Source: Monosporascus cannonballus
Lineage: Eukaryota; Ascomycota; Sordariomycetes; Xylariales
NCBI GenBank assembly: GCA_004154925.1
Contig: QJNS01000531.1
Coordinates: forward strand, 1-18,112
Direction of reading: 5' to 3'
Length of the DNA: 18,112 bases
Shown: piece by piece, positions 1 through 9,701 of the stretch
How positions within the stretch are numbered: position 1 is the first letter of the stretch
Layout of the letters: each line of letters starts with the position of its first letter
Program-made: the position numbers and the translations under genes
The notes under the pieces: generated by a model
What the model saw: only the letters and a program-made list of their open reading frames with translations
What the model was told of the DNA's origin: nothing
Databases searched by the model: none

Positions 1-8
1 CAAAACCG

Positions 9-21
9 CCCCCCCCCCCCC
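9..21. repeat. Homopolymer run of 13 C
   Basis: There are thirteen consecutive C residues near the left edge. The run is a simple low-complexity tract just upstream of the transporter exon. Its exact length is the least reliable part of the sequence because homopolymers are error-prone. A shorter C run occurs near 18017 at the other end. Confidence 0.9.
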
Positions 22-84
22 AACAATCAAGTCCCACCCGGACGAGTAAATGCCCGCAATGAAAGTGTGCTGACTCTGGGGTAG

Positions 85-755
85 CGATCCTCTACGCCAG
101 CTTGGAGAGCTTCGCCCTCGAATACGGTCAGATTCGTGGCTGGGGTCCCGTCGTCAGTCAGCTACCGTTCCTGGCCCTCCTGGTTTGGTGCCTGGTTGCC
201 GCCGTTGCCAACATCTACAACAACATCTACTACGGGAAGAAGCTGGTCGCAAATAATTTCAAGCCGGTACCCGAAGCGAGACTGCCGCCTATGATGTATG
301 GTGACTTCGCTTTCTCTGCGGGCCTATTTTTGTTCGGATGTGAGTTGTACTGCTCTAGAGCCACCCCATGTGCCTTTGTGAGATGTGGGCGATTGACGAC
401 CGCATTCATAGGGACCTCCTCCAAGCATGTTTCAAGCCCCTGGCCGTCCATCGTGGGAGTCTTTCTAACCGGGGTTGGCTTCACCACCATCTTCCAGTCT
501 TCCCTCCAGTACCTCGTCGACACCTTCACCCGCTACAGCGCCAGCGCCATCGCCGCCAACACCTTTGTCCGATCGATGGTGGCAGGGGCCTTTCCACTCT
601 TCGTCTGGCCCATGTATAAAAAGATTGGCATCGACTGGGGCAGCACCATCTTCGCCTGCGTTAGCGTGCTTCTCCTTCCAGCCCCCTTCCTCTTCTTCAA
701 ATGGGGCAATCGGATCAGGGCCCGTGGCGAGTTCAGTAAGCTCTCTACATACTAG
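85..755 (+). CDS. MFS transporter, C-terminal part (5' end not in window)
   Basis: This is the C-terminal portion of a major facilitator superfamily drug/solute antiporter of the fungal DHA1 type, a plasma-membrane pump driven by the proton gradient (family knowledge). What is seen: helix-like stretches at about 141-205, 291-338, 450-510, 570-615 and 630-700, the signature-like segments VGFTTIFQ, ASAIAANTFVRSM and PLFVWPMY, and a basic C-terminal tail (NRIRARGEFSK) ending at the TAG of 753-755. There is no credible ATG. The frame is closed by TGA at 60-62, and 70-84 (CTGAC branch-like motif followed by ...GGGGTAG) looks like an intron 3' end, so translation probably enters at 85 from an upstream exon. 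A 72-bp intron (340-411) interrupts the frame. Base composition is normal, with no RIP. The copia element begins 186 bp after the stop. The substrate cannot be inferred. The upstream exons may lie left of the window or may be lost. Confidence 0.8.
340..411 (+). other. 72-bp spliceosomal intron in the MFS gene
   Basis: The donor is GTGAGT at 340-345 and the acceptor is CATAG ending at 411, with a branch-like TTGAC at about 393. The intron length is a multiple of three and has no stop, so a naive ORF reads straight through it and inserts a Cys-rich stretch foreign to MFS proteins. Splicing joins T339 to GG (412-413) to make a Trp codon. This gives the family-typical LFLFGWTSS followed by the next membrane helix. 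Confidence 0.75.
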
Positions 756-935
756 TCTAGTGCCGCCGTCGACCCTCGGGCCGATCTAAGATCAGACATG
801 GGAAACCATTCGGATGAGAGTCCCCGATAGACAGGCACGGCTCGTCTTACGAGCATAGCTGAGAATCGAAATATTTCGGGGCGTGGCGCAGAGGCGTATC
901 GCATGTATTAATCAGCAGGTAGACAATCAGTCATT
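756..935. other. Intergenic region between MFS gene and copia insertion
   Basis: This is the 3' flank of the transporter gene with normal base composition and no convincing ORF. The only structured piece is at about 879-902. It matches a tRNA 5' part: the A-box-like TGGCGCAGAGG, followed by sequence that can close a 3-bp D-stem (GCG/CGC). No T-arm/B-box follows before the LTR. Confidence 0.5.
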
Positions 936-940
936 ATTCT
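936..940. repeat. Target site duplication of copia element (ATTCT), left copy
   Basis: ATTCT lies directly before the 5' LTR and is repeated exactly at 15399-15403 directly after the 3' LTR. Five bases is the usual duplication for Ty1/copia integrases. Confidence 0.9.
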
Positions 941-1127
941 TGTCGTGGAATAGGGGTATCTGTGTTAGTCATCAAGCTCCACAGCACCCGGAAGAACCTT
1001 ATTCCGGCGCTCCCACAGTATATAGAGAGCTTCCTAGCTACCGCTCCTTAGAGCTTAATTTTAATCAGACAATTATCATTTCCCACATTTTATGTAACTT
1101 TTTTTCGCGATTAGCCTAACTGTAACA
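941..1127 (+). repeat. 5' LTR of copia element (187 bp)
   Basis: It starts TGTCGTGGAATAGGGG and ends CTGTAACA, so it has TG...CA termini. It is the same length as 15212-15398. The first roughly 100 bases are nearly free of RIP. The last third carries C->T and G->A changes relative to the other LTR. A TATATAG box at 1019-1025, unchanged in both LTRs, is a plausible element promoter. Confidence 0.93.
1019..1025 (+). promoter_or_regulatory. TATA-like box inside copia LTR
   Basis: TATATAG sits in the stretch CCCACAGTATATAGA, which is identical in both LTRs (second copy 15290-15296) although surrounding sites are mutated. Copia transcription starts within the 5' LTR, so this is a likely core promoter. 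Its position and sequence are the only evidence. Confidence 0.45.
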
Positions 1128-1138
1128 ATTATAAGCCT
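1128..1138 (+). other. Copia primer-binding site, half tRNA-iMet type
   Basis: ATTATAAGCC immediately follows the 5' LTR. With one G->A RIP change reverted it matches the complement of the initiator-Met anticodon loop region (GGCUCAUAAC). Copia of Drosophila and many fungal Ty1/copia elements prime from this cleaved internal site rather than from the tRNA 3' end (established knowledge). The one-base RIP correction is inference. Confidence 0.6.
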
Positions 1139-2009
1139 GGTACTTTAATTACGCAAGATAATTACAGTTAAATTAATCGTAACTTTTTATTTACTAATTT
1201 AAAACATTATATTACCTATTAACATATCGAATAATCCTATTCCTAAGGACGTATTCCTTAAAAATCGTTTTAATTATTTTAGCTAGTTCCTTTTTTTACG
1301 ATTTACCGCTATTTTACGCGGCATATAGCACCTTATAAATCTTAATACATTTAACGCAAATTGTTTTACGGGTTTTCGGGAAATTCTTTCGATTAAAGAA
1401 TATATTACAGAAATTAACGCCAAAACGAAAAAATAATTTTCAAAGGTATTAGTTTTTTTAAAAAACATTATATTAATGTCGCTTAATGTAAATTTCTTTT
1501 AAAAAAGAACAAAAAGTTATTCCCTAATAATTTTAAAGCAAATACAATAAAAATATCGAATATTTTACAAAAGCCGTACGCAAAAAATAATGGAAAATTT
1601 CCAAAATTAATATCCGATACTTTAATATTCAAATATAAATTAACATAATAATAAAAAGCAAAATGTTTAAAAATGCCTAAATTACCTTAGTCGTTTAAGG
1701 AAAAACTACGGTATAGGATTTATTTAAGAAAGTAAGAGATTAGTTCACCCTCTTTTTACTAAGTACCATTTCGACGGTACGCGAAAATTATCGCAAAACC
1801 CTGCGCCTAATTAAAATAAACCATTTAAAGCCTAATTAATAATACCAGACCTAATACGTTACTTATATTAAAGTAAAAATATATAATTTTTAAGAAATTT
1901 AAAAAATATTTATGGCAAAAAAAATTTTAAATACCGTAAAAAACGTTTCGTACCAGATTAAGAGTAACGAAAATTAATTAACTTTATTAAGGATAATTTT
2001 TTTTAACAG
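1139..2009 (+). other. RIP-saturated 5' part of copia (leader and probable gag N-terminus)
   Basis: This is AT-rich sequence with stops in all frames. It is expected to hold the leader and the start of gag by position. I found no recognisable domain and no ORF worth reporting. It is kept separate from the better supported stretch downstream. Confidence 0.5.
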
Positions 2010-2569
2010 GTTTATGATAAACTTAAAAGAATTTAAGAATTAATTTTTGGTTATATACCATAAAAATAAATTAAAAGCTAAAACCAAAAAGCTCGTAATT
2101 TTCGTTGTTATATTACTAAAATCGTAATTTAACATAGGTTTTATTTCGTTAAATACGTTTAAAAAAAACAAATATTTTTACTTCATTATGTTAAATAAAA
2201 CTTATTTATAAAAATTTCATAAATATATTTATTTATATTTTGTAATTACGAGAATAATTATTCGAAAATTTCGTTATTTAAACCAAAAAAATATTAAAGC
2301 GATTTGTAAACAGTTTAAATATAATTGGTAAAAAGAATTCCGTAAAAGTTTTATAAAATTCTTTAAATAAAAGAATTATTTAGGAAATTATAAAACGATT
2401 AACGCCTATTTTTATTATATAGTTTAATAATATTATTACGACGTTTATTCATTTACGTATCTTTAATTTTCTTAATCTAGCTTTAAGGATTTATATTATT
2501 ATTTATTTTAATACGTACCTTTTATTCTAATTTATCTTAATCGATAACTATGGGGCCAGGTATTTAATA
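2010..2569 (+). pseudogene. Copia gag-like coding remnant
   Basis: The reading frame starting at 2010 has a charged, helix-like beginning (VYDKLKRI then ELIFGYIP). Almost all stops in it are TAA, as expected if CAA Gln codons were hit by RIP. Position, after the leader and before the integrase segment, fits gag. No zinc knuckle could be recognised, and in DNA this AT-rich a TAA-only frame is weak evidence. At 2543-2557 another frame reads D-N-Y-G-A, which may be a damaged aspartic protease site (D-S-G-A in copia). I regard that as suggestive only. Confidence 0.35.
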
Positions 2570-4850
2570 AAATTTAAAAATTTATTCGTACCCGGTATTT
2601 TTATATTTAATATTACGGAAAATATAACAAAAACGGGTATTTTGGCGTTTTTAATTAATAATATAAAAAAATTAATTAAGAGAATATTATATGGAGTTTT
2701 TGGTATATTAAAGCATAATTGTATACTTAAGAATATAATAATAATAAAAAATTTACGTTAATATTATTTTAAAAGCTTTATTTTCTAAAATTAAAATCTG
2801 ATATTACGGTTTGGATTATTTTTTCAAAATAAGAAAAATTAAGGAAAGTATTATTTTCATGAAATTTTAATAACTACATAATTTATTTTTTTTTGAATAT
2901 AAGCTGTTTTTTTATTCGAACATTTTACTAGTAATTCCGTAAAACCTAATTAAAAGTTTAATATATTTAACGATTAATAAAAAAAAGAAAAAAGCCGTAA
3001 AAGCGATTAAAAGATTATTTACGCCTTTATATAAAAATAAAGAATTTTTAATACTTAAAATTAAGGTATTTAAGATTTATAACGTTAAAATCGTTCGTTA
3101 AAAATATTAAAAACGTAATTATAAATAGAATAATATGTTAGAAATATAAAGCTTATATTTGTACGTACGTCTTTAAAATAATTTTAAAGTATTTATTAAA
3201 AAAATTAAACTTTTAAATCTTTTTAATATATTACGTAAGATTATTTTAATTATTTTGCGGGTTATAATAATTTTAAATAATTCTTAATAATTAAAAACAA
3301 ATATTAAAAGAAATTTTTCGTTTTTTAATTATTAATCGTATTTAAAAAAACAAGGATCTGGATGATTAAAGATTTCGAATTTTAAATATATAAATAATAT
3401 GAGTTCTTTATTTGCAAAATGAAGCAAAATAACGACATTAAAACAATCGTAATAAACGGATATATAACTTACTAAATATAATATATTGAAAAAGGACTTA
3501 AGTTTAAGTTTCTGCCTTTATATATTAAAGAATTTATAAGAAAAAACAAACGAACAAATTAAATATTAATTAATAAAACTTTAAAATAAAATTGGGAATA
3601 AATTTTCTTAAGGATTTTTAACTTCAAGTAATAAAAATAATTACGTAATTATATAATATAAACCCGAACTATTATTACGATTAATTTTTATTTAATAAAA
3701 TGTTCGTTCGTTAATTTAAATAATATTTCCGTTAATATAGCCCCGCCGTAATTAACGTAATTATTATAAACTTTAGGTTTAATTAATTCAGAATTTTCGT
3801 ATATGGCATACAAACGTATCCCTTAATAAAAAAGGAAAAACTAAAAATAACTAAGCGAATATAAAAATTTAAACCGAAAACTTATATTAAATGTTTAATA
3901 AAATACCAAATTTTTAATATTTACCGAATATAAGTACTTAAATTCCGCAAGGTTATTATTATGCGTAATATTACCTTCGATAAAAATATCTTTTATTAAT
4001 TAAAAAACAGGCGTTCGTTTTAATTATAAGCCGGGAATTTACATAAAATTTCTATATCTTTAAAAACCAAATTAAAAAGGAAAATTTAACTTTCGAAATA
4101 ATTAATATATAAAATAATTTATATATTAATTATAATACTGTAAAAAATGCAAAAACCTTTAATTTCGAATTTAAAGATTTTATGGGTAATTAACCGAAAG
4201 GTTAAAATTCGCGGGTAAAAAAGCTTACGGGTAAAATTAGAATTAATTGTAAACTTTTAACTCTTAAAAATATTCCTAATCCGTAAAATAAGGTCCAAGG
4301 AAATACTTAAAAAAATAAGGTTTAATTATTCGTTAAAGCCGAGGTTTAGTTATTTGCTAAAAGTATAAAGTCTGTAAAATATCCGTAAGTTTATTATAAG
4401 GAAAATAATATGGAAAACGTTTTTTTGAAAAATATATTTAACGGAAACCATAGGTAAATTAACATATTTGTATATATTTAAAATTAGGTTTGGGATTTTA
4501 ATAAGTAAACAAAGTTCCGATAATTAAAAAAATTTTGCCTTCTATATTTTTATATTTAAAAAAAGTAAAGGAAAATAACTATAAATATTTATTTGCAAAA
4601 ATAAAAAATTATAAAAAAGAAAAAATCCTAATAATATTAAAAACGGCGGTATTTATTCGGTAAATATTATTATAATTTACGGAAATAACAAAATATATTT
4701 AACCTTAAATCGAAATTAAAAAGAATTAATTATTTATTCCTGTTATTATAATATACAATAAAATAAAAATATAAAAAACTTTATATTTTCCATATAATAA
4801 TTATAATAAAAATATTATAAAAATAAAAAAGCTTAAGCGTAATATTTGAC
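2570..4850 (+). pseudogene. Copia pol, 5' part: protease/integrase and linker (RIP-broken)
   Basis: This is the N-terminal part of the copia polyprotein, which would cleave the polyprotein and integrate the cDNA. The firm anchor is 3780-4000 in one frame: TYPLIKK, then at 3922-3990 Y-R-I-stop-V-L-K-F-R-K-V-I-I followed by RNITFDK. This corresponds to the conserved end of copia integrase (xxYRxWxPxxxKVIxxRDVTFDE), with Trp turned into a stop and Asp into Asn by G->A. Upstream, the same frame carries mostly TAA stops, but the catalytic D-D-E residues could not be placed. Possible frame changes occur near 3420-3600. The frame runs to 4850, where the chromovirus interrupts it, and is continuous with the RT frame after 12121 once 7270 bp are removed. 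Confidence 0.75.
4846..4850. repeat. Target site duplication of chromovirus (TTGAC), left copy
   Basis: TTGAC lies directly before the left 421-bp LTR and recurs at 12116-12120 directly after the right LTR. Five bases is usual for Ty3/gypsy. Confidence 0.9.
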
Positions 4851-5271
4851 TGTAACGAACCTGTCATACATCCACCTGGAGGTATGAGCAGTATCCGAAA
4901 AGGGTCTTGATTTGCAGGTAACAATAGGACGAGGAATAATTCGGTGGTTTGTTCGTTAAAGAGATTTAAAGATTTTTCCCTTAATTAGAGAACAGTATAA
5001 TTACCTTTGAATTAAAGGCTTAGATTAATAGCTAAAAAGCGAAAACTAAATAAGTAATTATTTACATAAGAAATTTAAAGCTTTATACCTTTTTTTATTT
5101 TGCTAATATAATATTAATTTTTTGGATTTATTAAATTATTTAGATTATAATAATTTGTATAATTTAATAAATTAGTTAAATTATTTTAAGTTATGTAACT
5201 TAAAGTATGGAATTTTCTTTTTTTTGCAGCCTTAGGGCTTTTAAAACGGGTTTATTCGGGGATCCGTAATA
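4851..5271 (-). repeat. Chromovirus LTR, left copy (3' LTR of the - strand element)
   Basis: This copy is 421 bp and matches 11695-12115 in length and order of motifs (GAACCTGTCATAC, CCACCTGGAGGTA, CGGGGATCCGTAAT). The first roughly 120 bases keep their G and C, while the part facing the element interior is heavily RIPped. It contains a perfect 14-bp inverted repeat at 5126-5139 / 5159-5172. Confidence 0.93.
5126..5172. repeat. 14-bp inverted repeat (hairpin) inside chromovirus LTR
   Basis: ATTTATTAAATTAT and its exact reverse complement are separated by 19 bases. The same arms, with the same spacing, are at 11970-11983 and 12003-12016 in the other LTR, although the loop has diverged by RIP transitions. 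A stem conserved in both LTRs could be an RNA structure or a binding site. The function is not known. Confidence 0.7.
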
Positions 5272-5273
5272 TT

Positions 5274-5286
5274 ATTTTTTTCTTTT
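5274..5286 (-). other. Polypurine tract of the chromovirus
   Basis: On the - strand a run of A and G (AAAAAGAAAAAAA) lies a few bases before the 3' LTR, where plus-strand DNA synthesis would be primed. RIP may have turned some G into A. It supports the - orientation. Confidence 0.6.
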
Positions 5287-5465
5287 TAAAATCTTTGTCC
5301 CAAAGATAAAAAGATAAATACCTTCTTTTTCCAATTGAAAATCGCTTTTTTTACTGTTAACTTATTATGGCGGGTCGAATAGAAAAATCGACGCGTTAAT
5401 CCCGTACGAATTAACGTTAAATTTGCGATAACCGGTTTGCTTATATTTTTAAGTTTGGGTTCGAA

Positions 5466-5927
5466 ATGTTACTTTATTTTAGTTATTTTTTTTTCGGGGA
5501 ATTTAAGTATTTTATAATGGAAAATATTCCAAATTATTATTATTATATCCGTCGTTAACGTTATTATGACGGATTAATAATTATTATATTTTCGTTAGAA
5601 AATATTAGTTTTAAACGCAATTACTTTTAAAGGGAACGTTATACTGCCGAAAACGAATTTATGGAATTATAGCGAAAATTTTAAAAGGAAATATTAAAAA
5701 AAAAATAAGTTATAACGTTTACGTCGTTAAAAAGATATTTTAAAGGAAAAAAGGTTATAATTATTTTTTGAAAATTACGAATTAAATTAATTAAAAGAAC
5801 GGGAAAGGATGGAAAAAAAACGACGTTATATAGAAACGGAATAAGTGTAATTTGTTTTAAAGATAAACGCCATAATAAAGGCGTTTATTTTTTTCGATTA
5901 AAACGCCGAAAGTTTGGATTTAAGTAA
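5466..5927 (+). pseudogene. Degenerate antisense ORF at the 3' end of the chromovirus, unknown
   Basis: On the + strand, opposite to gag-pol, a frame of about 154 codons runs from ATG 5466 (or ATG 5517) to TAA 5925. Before that end it has six internal stops (5556-5558 TAA, then TAA/TAG/TGA), each explained by a C->T change of a Gln or Arg codon. The middle is charged and helix-like (RERYTAENEFMEL), followed by a Lys-rich stretch, TTLYRNGISVICF and DKRHNKGVYFF. Codon content is much less monotonous than random RIPped DNA. It ends 40 bases inside the 3' end of pol (pol stop at 5885), so the two frames converge and overlap. I do not recognise a family. It could be an extra element gene or chance openness in the 3' untranslated region. 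Confidence 0.45.
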
Positions 5928-7210
5928 GGGACCGTTATCGCCTGTAACCTTGGCCGCGTTAAAAACGATCGGTCAGGATTCTGGCGGTAGAACGTCTTAA
6001 CCAGGTCCATCGTATTCGTTAAATGGTTAAATGGTTTTTATATATTTTTTTTAAGTAGGTAATTTTTTTATTTAATTAAGTATTAAACTTTATTTTTGAC
6101 TATTCGGGAGTTTAGTATTTGTTCGATTTTATATTCGTTAAAATCTTTTTCAAGTTTTAGGTCTATTTTTAACGGGGCGTTTTTAGGTATTGGTTTAAGT
6201 AAGGAAATATGGAAAATAAGGTGTATTTTTATATTTTTGGGTAACGATAATCGATAATTAGTTTTGGAAATAACTTTATTAATTTTAAACGGGTTAAATT
6301 TTTTGAAATCAAATTTGTTATTAGGTTTTTTTGTTTTGATTTATAAGATGTTCGAAATCGCGTTTTGCTTTTGGCGTAATAAGTAAATTTTATTTCTTTT
6401 CGTTAAAATTAATTTTTTAATTTTTTTTTATTATAATATTAGGTTATTCGTTATTAAAAGAATTGTAATTTATTTTGGAAACGGGTTTAAATTATTTTGA
6501 TTTTTGTTATTAGTATTTTTGTTTTTGGGGTAATCGTAATAATCTTAAATATTTTATTAAGCGGTTATTTAAGTTATTTTGTTTTTGTTTTATGTCCGTA
6601 TATAGTTGTATAAGGAAATACGTTTATATTTTTATTAACAAATATGTTATAAGTAATTTATGTTAATAATAAGAATTTTATTTAATTATTTTGTTAATAA
6701 TTAACGTAATTTCGAAAGTATTATTCCAGGGTTTAATTTAATCGTTCCGTTTATTTATTTATTTAAGGATAATACGTTATTAAAAATTTAAGTTTAATAT
6801 TAATTTATTTGAAAAAATTGGTACCGAATTTTGAAATAAATAACGTATTTTTGTCGGAAATAATTTTTTTTGGTATTCCGTATTTATCGAGGTAATGCTT
6901 AATAAAAGCGTAAGTTAATTATTTTGCTATTACGTTTCTTTTAAAAGGTAAAAAGTATCCATATTTAATAAGTTTGTCGATAATTATTTATATTCCGTTG
7001 TATCCGACCCTAATAATTAAGTTTTTAAATAAAAATAAGTTAGTAATAAAATCCTAAGTTATAATATTTTATGCCTTATTAAAAATATCGGTAGGTTATA
7101 ATAACTTATAGGGCTTATAGCGTATTGCCTTAGCCTTATTACAAATATTACAATTTTTAATTACCTTTTTAATTATACGTCGTAATTTTGGAAAGTTATA
7201 TTTTTTTTGT
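5885..7210 (-). pseudogene. Chromovirus integrase with C-terminal chromodomain (RIP-broken)
   Basis: This is the DNA-integrating end of the Ty3/gypsy polyprotein. A CxxC pair of the zinc finger is seen at 7141-7152 (NCNICNKAKA, then RYKPY). The catalytic core follows: Asp at 7051-7053 (DFITNL), Asp at 6853-6855 (IISDKNTLF) and Glu at 6745-6747 (TERLN). The last two are separated by exactly 35 codons, and all three are in one frame. The GPY/F-like module and LPKNIKIH..FHISLLKP are at about 6180-6360. The chromodomain at about 6010-6145 begins EYKIEQILNSR and retains YLIK-stop-KNY, where YLVKWKGY is typical, with Trp turned into a stop. A Pro/Arg tail (RPRLQAITVPYLNP) leads to the stop at 5885. 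Internal stops at Gln and Trp positions show it is dead. Chromodomains guide integration to methylated H3K9 heterochromatin in related elements. Confidence 0.88.
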
Positions 7211-7249
7211 AACCGTCTAGTAGTTTTAAAAATCTTTTAATATTTATAT

Positions 7250-8890
7250 AATAGGTTTTTGTAAAATTCCTTTACGAATTATTCTTATTGATCTTTTGGA
7301 ACATAAATTTTTTTATGGTATAATAGCTAATTTTTTGGTTATCTTTTTAGCTGTTAAACTTTTTTTTGTTTTTTTGTATTATAGGAATTCCGGAACCGTA
7401 TTAAAAGTTTTGTGGTTAATTTTTTTACGATTTTATATAACTGTACAGTGCCGTTTTTGTTATATTGTAATATTTGTATGTTTTTTTTGGGAACTTTGGA
7501 ATTATAATTTCTTTTGTAATTAAAAATGTCCGTTTGGATGTTTTTTTTTCTTTTGATATAATATATCCTGAAGTTAAATCTGGATAGAAAAATTATGTAT
7601 TTTTTATGTTTTTTGTTTAATTTTTAAGTTTTTATAAATCGAATACGGTTTTTATAATTAAAATAAATATTAAAAGGTTTTTTCGTTCCGTTAAGGAAAA
7701 GTTTTTATTCCTTAAAAACGTTAATAATTATTAATAATTTTTTGTCGTAAATTTGGTATTTAAATTTTGCGTTTCGAAATATTTTTAAGTAATAAGTTAT
7801 TGGATATTATTTGCCGTTATTTTTTTGTTATTTTAAAATTACATTTAGGGCATATTTTAAAGTATCGGTTTTTAAACGTTTTTTTTATTTAAATTCGGTA
7901 TTTTTATTATTAATCCGTTAATAATTATTTTTTTCAGTTTTCGGAATGTTTTTTTTGTTTCCTTTAGGAGTTCGAATTTTTTTCCGACGTACTTCTTAGT
8001 GGTAAATTTCGTTAATGGCCTAATTATATCTCCGTATTTCTCGATTAGGTTACGTACGTAACCCGTAAATCCTAAGATTTATCGGATATTTATAACGGTC
8101 GCCTTATCGGGAATAAGCCAGTCCTTAATTGCTTCCAATTTGGAGCGTTAAATCTGAATTTGGCCGGGAATAAAAATGAACCCCAGAAAATCCAACTTCT
8201 GGGTGTGTTATATGCTTTTGGCTGGGTTAATTCGAATATTGGTTTTGTCCAAAGTTCTGAGCACTTAAGCCATATGCTTTTTATGCTTTTTTAGGGTTTT
8301 TAAGTAAATAAGGATGTCGTCGAGGTAAACGAATATAAATTTGTTTAGGAATTATCTGAAAATGGTTATAACCAAATTTTGGAAATTGGCGGAAATATTA
8401 ATAAATCCTATCGGTATTATTTTGTATTTATAAAATCCATATATTGTTTTAAATGTTATTTTCTATTTTTTTCTTTTGGTTATTCGGATACGATAATAAT
8501 TATTGCGGAAATTAAGTATTGTAAATTATTTGGTTTTGTTAGTATTTTTTTTAAAGTATTTATAAGTGTTAAAGGATATCCGTTTTTAATTATGATATCG
8601 TTTAATTATTTGTAATTGATTATTTTTCGGTAAATAGGGTTTTTTTTATTGATTTTTTATTTGTTATTTTTGGTTTTTGGTACTATAAAAATTGGATATT
8701 TAGTAAAAAAATTGGAAAATTGGATATATTTTTTTTTAAATCTAGTTATATATTTTTTTATAAGGCCTTTAATTTTTTTAAATTTATATGGTAAATTTTG
8801 TAAAATTTAGGATAATGTTTTTCCTTAATAGGTATTTTGTGGTCTTATTAATCGTAAGGAGGTAGCTTATAATCTTTTTTATTTTTAAAT
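7250..8890 (-). pseudogene. Chromovirus reverse transcriptase and RNase H region (RIP-broken)
   Basis: The polymerase core reads on the - strand. The active site FVYLDDILIY lies with YLDD at 8316-8327 and is unmutated. Upstream are IPIGFINISANFQN (the MPFGLTNAPATFQ motif) and, near 8495-8520, N-F-R-N-N-Y-Y-R-I-R-I, where a catalytic Asp followed by LRxAYxxIRI is expected, so the first catalytic Asp is now Asn. Downstream are LDFLGFIFIPGQI, then ILGFTGYVRNLI and IIRPLTKF (the connection to RNase H). The RNase H motifs at about 7250-7900 were not individually resolved. The RT is in a different frame from the protease segment (977 bp between the D of DSGA and the Y of YLDD, not a multiple of three), so at least one indel lies between them. 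Confidence 0.88.
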
Positions 8891-9149
8891 AATTTCTTGA
8901 ATTTTCGATATTTTGATAATACCGTAAAGGTTTGATTAGGAATCCGTATTTCCTTAATAATATAGCAAATTTTTCGATCGTTTTTTTAGGATATCTTTAT
9001 TTTCTCTTTCCAAAAGAATATTCGTTTTTTTTTAATTAATCCGTAGGTTATTGGAATAAAGCTAAGGTATTCCCAAAATAATATCGTGTCCGGAAATATC
9101 GGCAATATCTAACGAAATGCGTTTTTGGTATCCTTAAACTTATACCGAA

Positions 9150-9701
9150 AGTTCCTCGGTTTTTCGAAAGATTTGTCTTTTTTCGTATATGGACAGGTTT
9201 TTATTTACCGTACGTAATTTATAGGATTTTAACTTATATCTTTAAAAAATTTAATGTTTTTTTGTTACCGTAAGGGAAATAAAGTTATTTTTTGCGCCGG
9301 AATCGATTATTACTTTAAATGTTTTATTTTTATATTAAAAAAAAATCTTAATTTGATTACGTATTTTTTTTGTTATTTTATATAAGGTTTTGTAAATTAG
9401 GGCTTTTCGATATTTTAATTTTAAAGGCCTTTATAGTTTTTTAATTTTTGATATCGTCCGGCTTAAGCGAATTTTTATTCGCGAACTTTTTTGACAGCAT
9501 ATTTGGTATATTAATCGTTTTTATATCGGAACTATATTTTTTTGTTATATTTATATTAAGGCCTTTTTTTTGGCTTATTTTTTGTCCGTATGTCCTCCGA
9601 GTTATAAAATTAGAAAGGTAAATTTCTGAAAAAGGTGTTCTTATATTTAAAAGTTTATGTTGGATATAAAATATCGGAAAGTAATATAAATATTTTTGCA
9701 A
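9150..9701 (-). pseudogene. Chromovirus aspartic protease segment
   Basis: On the - strand VIIDSGAKNNFISL is read with the catalytic D-S-G-A at 9293-9304 intact, followed by a hydrophobic/Thr stretch as in retropepsins. It is in the same frame as the gag zinc knuckle 1074 bp upstream, as expected for a gag-pol continuum. An 86-codon stretch without stops (9441-9701, - strand, other frame) lies just before it and may be linker sequence shifted by an indel. The rest of the protease, including the flap, is too damaged to trace. Confidence 0.75.

Noticed and set aside
102..104. Apparent start of the transporter at 102
   Set aside because: The codon is TTG, not ATG, and the MFS similarity runs through it to about 85. 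A fungal nuclear gene would not start here.
230..529. - strand ORF antisense to the MFS gene
   Set aside because: It covers coding exon and intron on the opposite strand. The + strand has clear MFS motifs and splice sites.
1283..1468. - strand ORF of 61 codons in the copia leader
   Set aside because: It is a chance opening in RIPped DNA, opposite to the element's transcription and without recognisable motifs.
7296..8615. + strand ORFs at 7296-7523 and 8379-8615
   Set aside because: Both are Phe/Ile/Tyr-rich products of AT-rich DNA lying antisense to chromovirus RT/RNase H, with no coding character.
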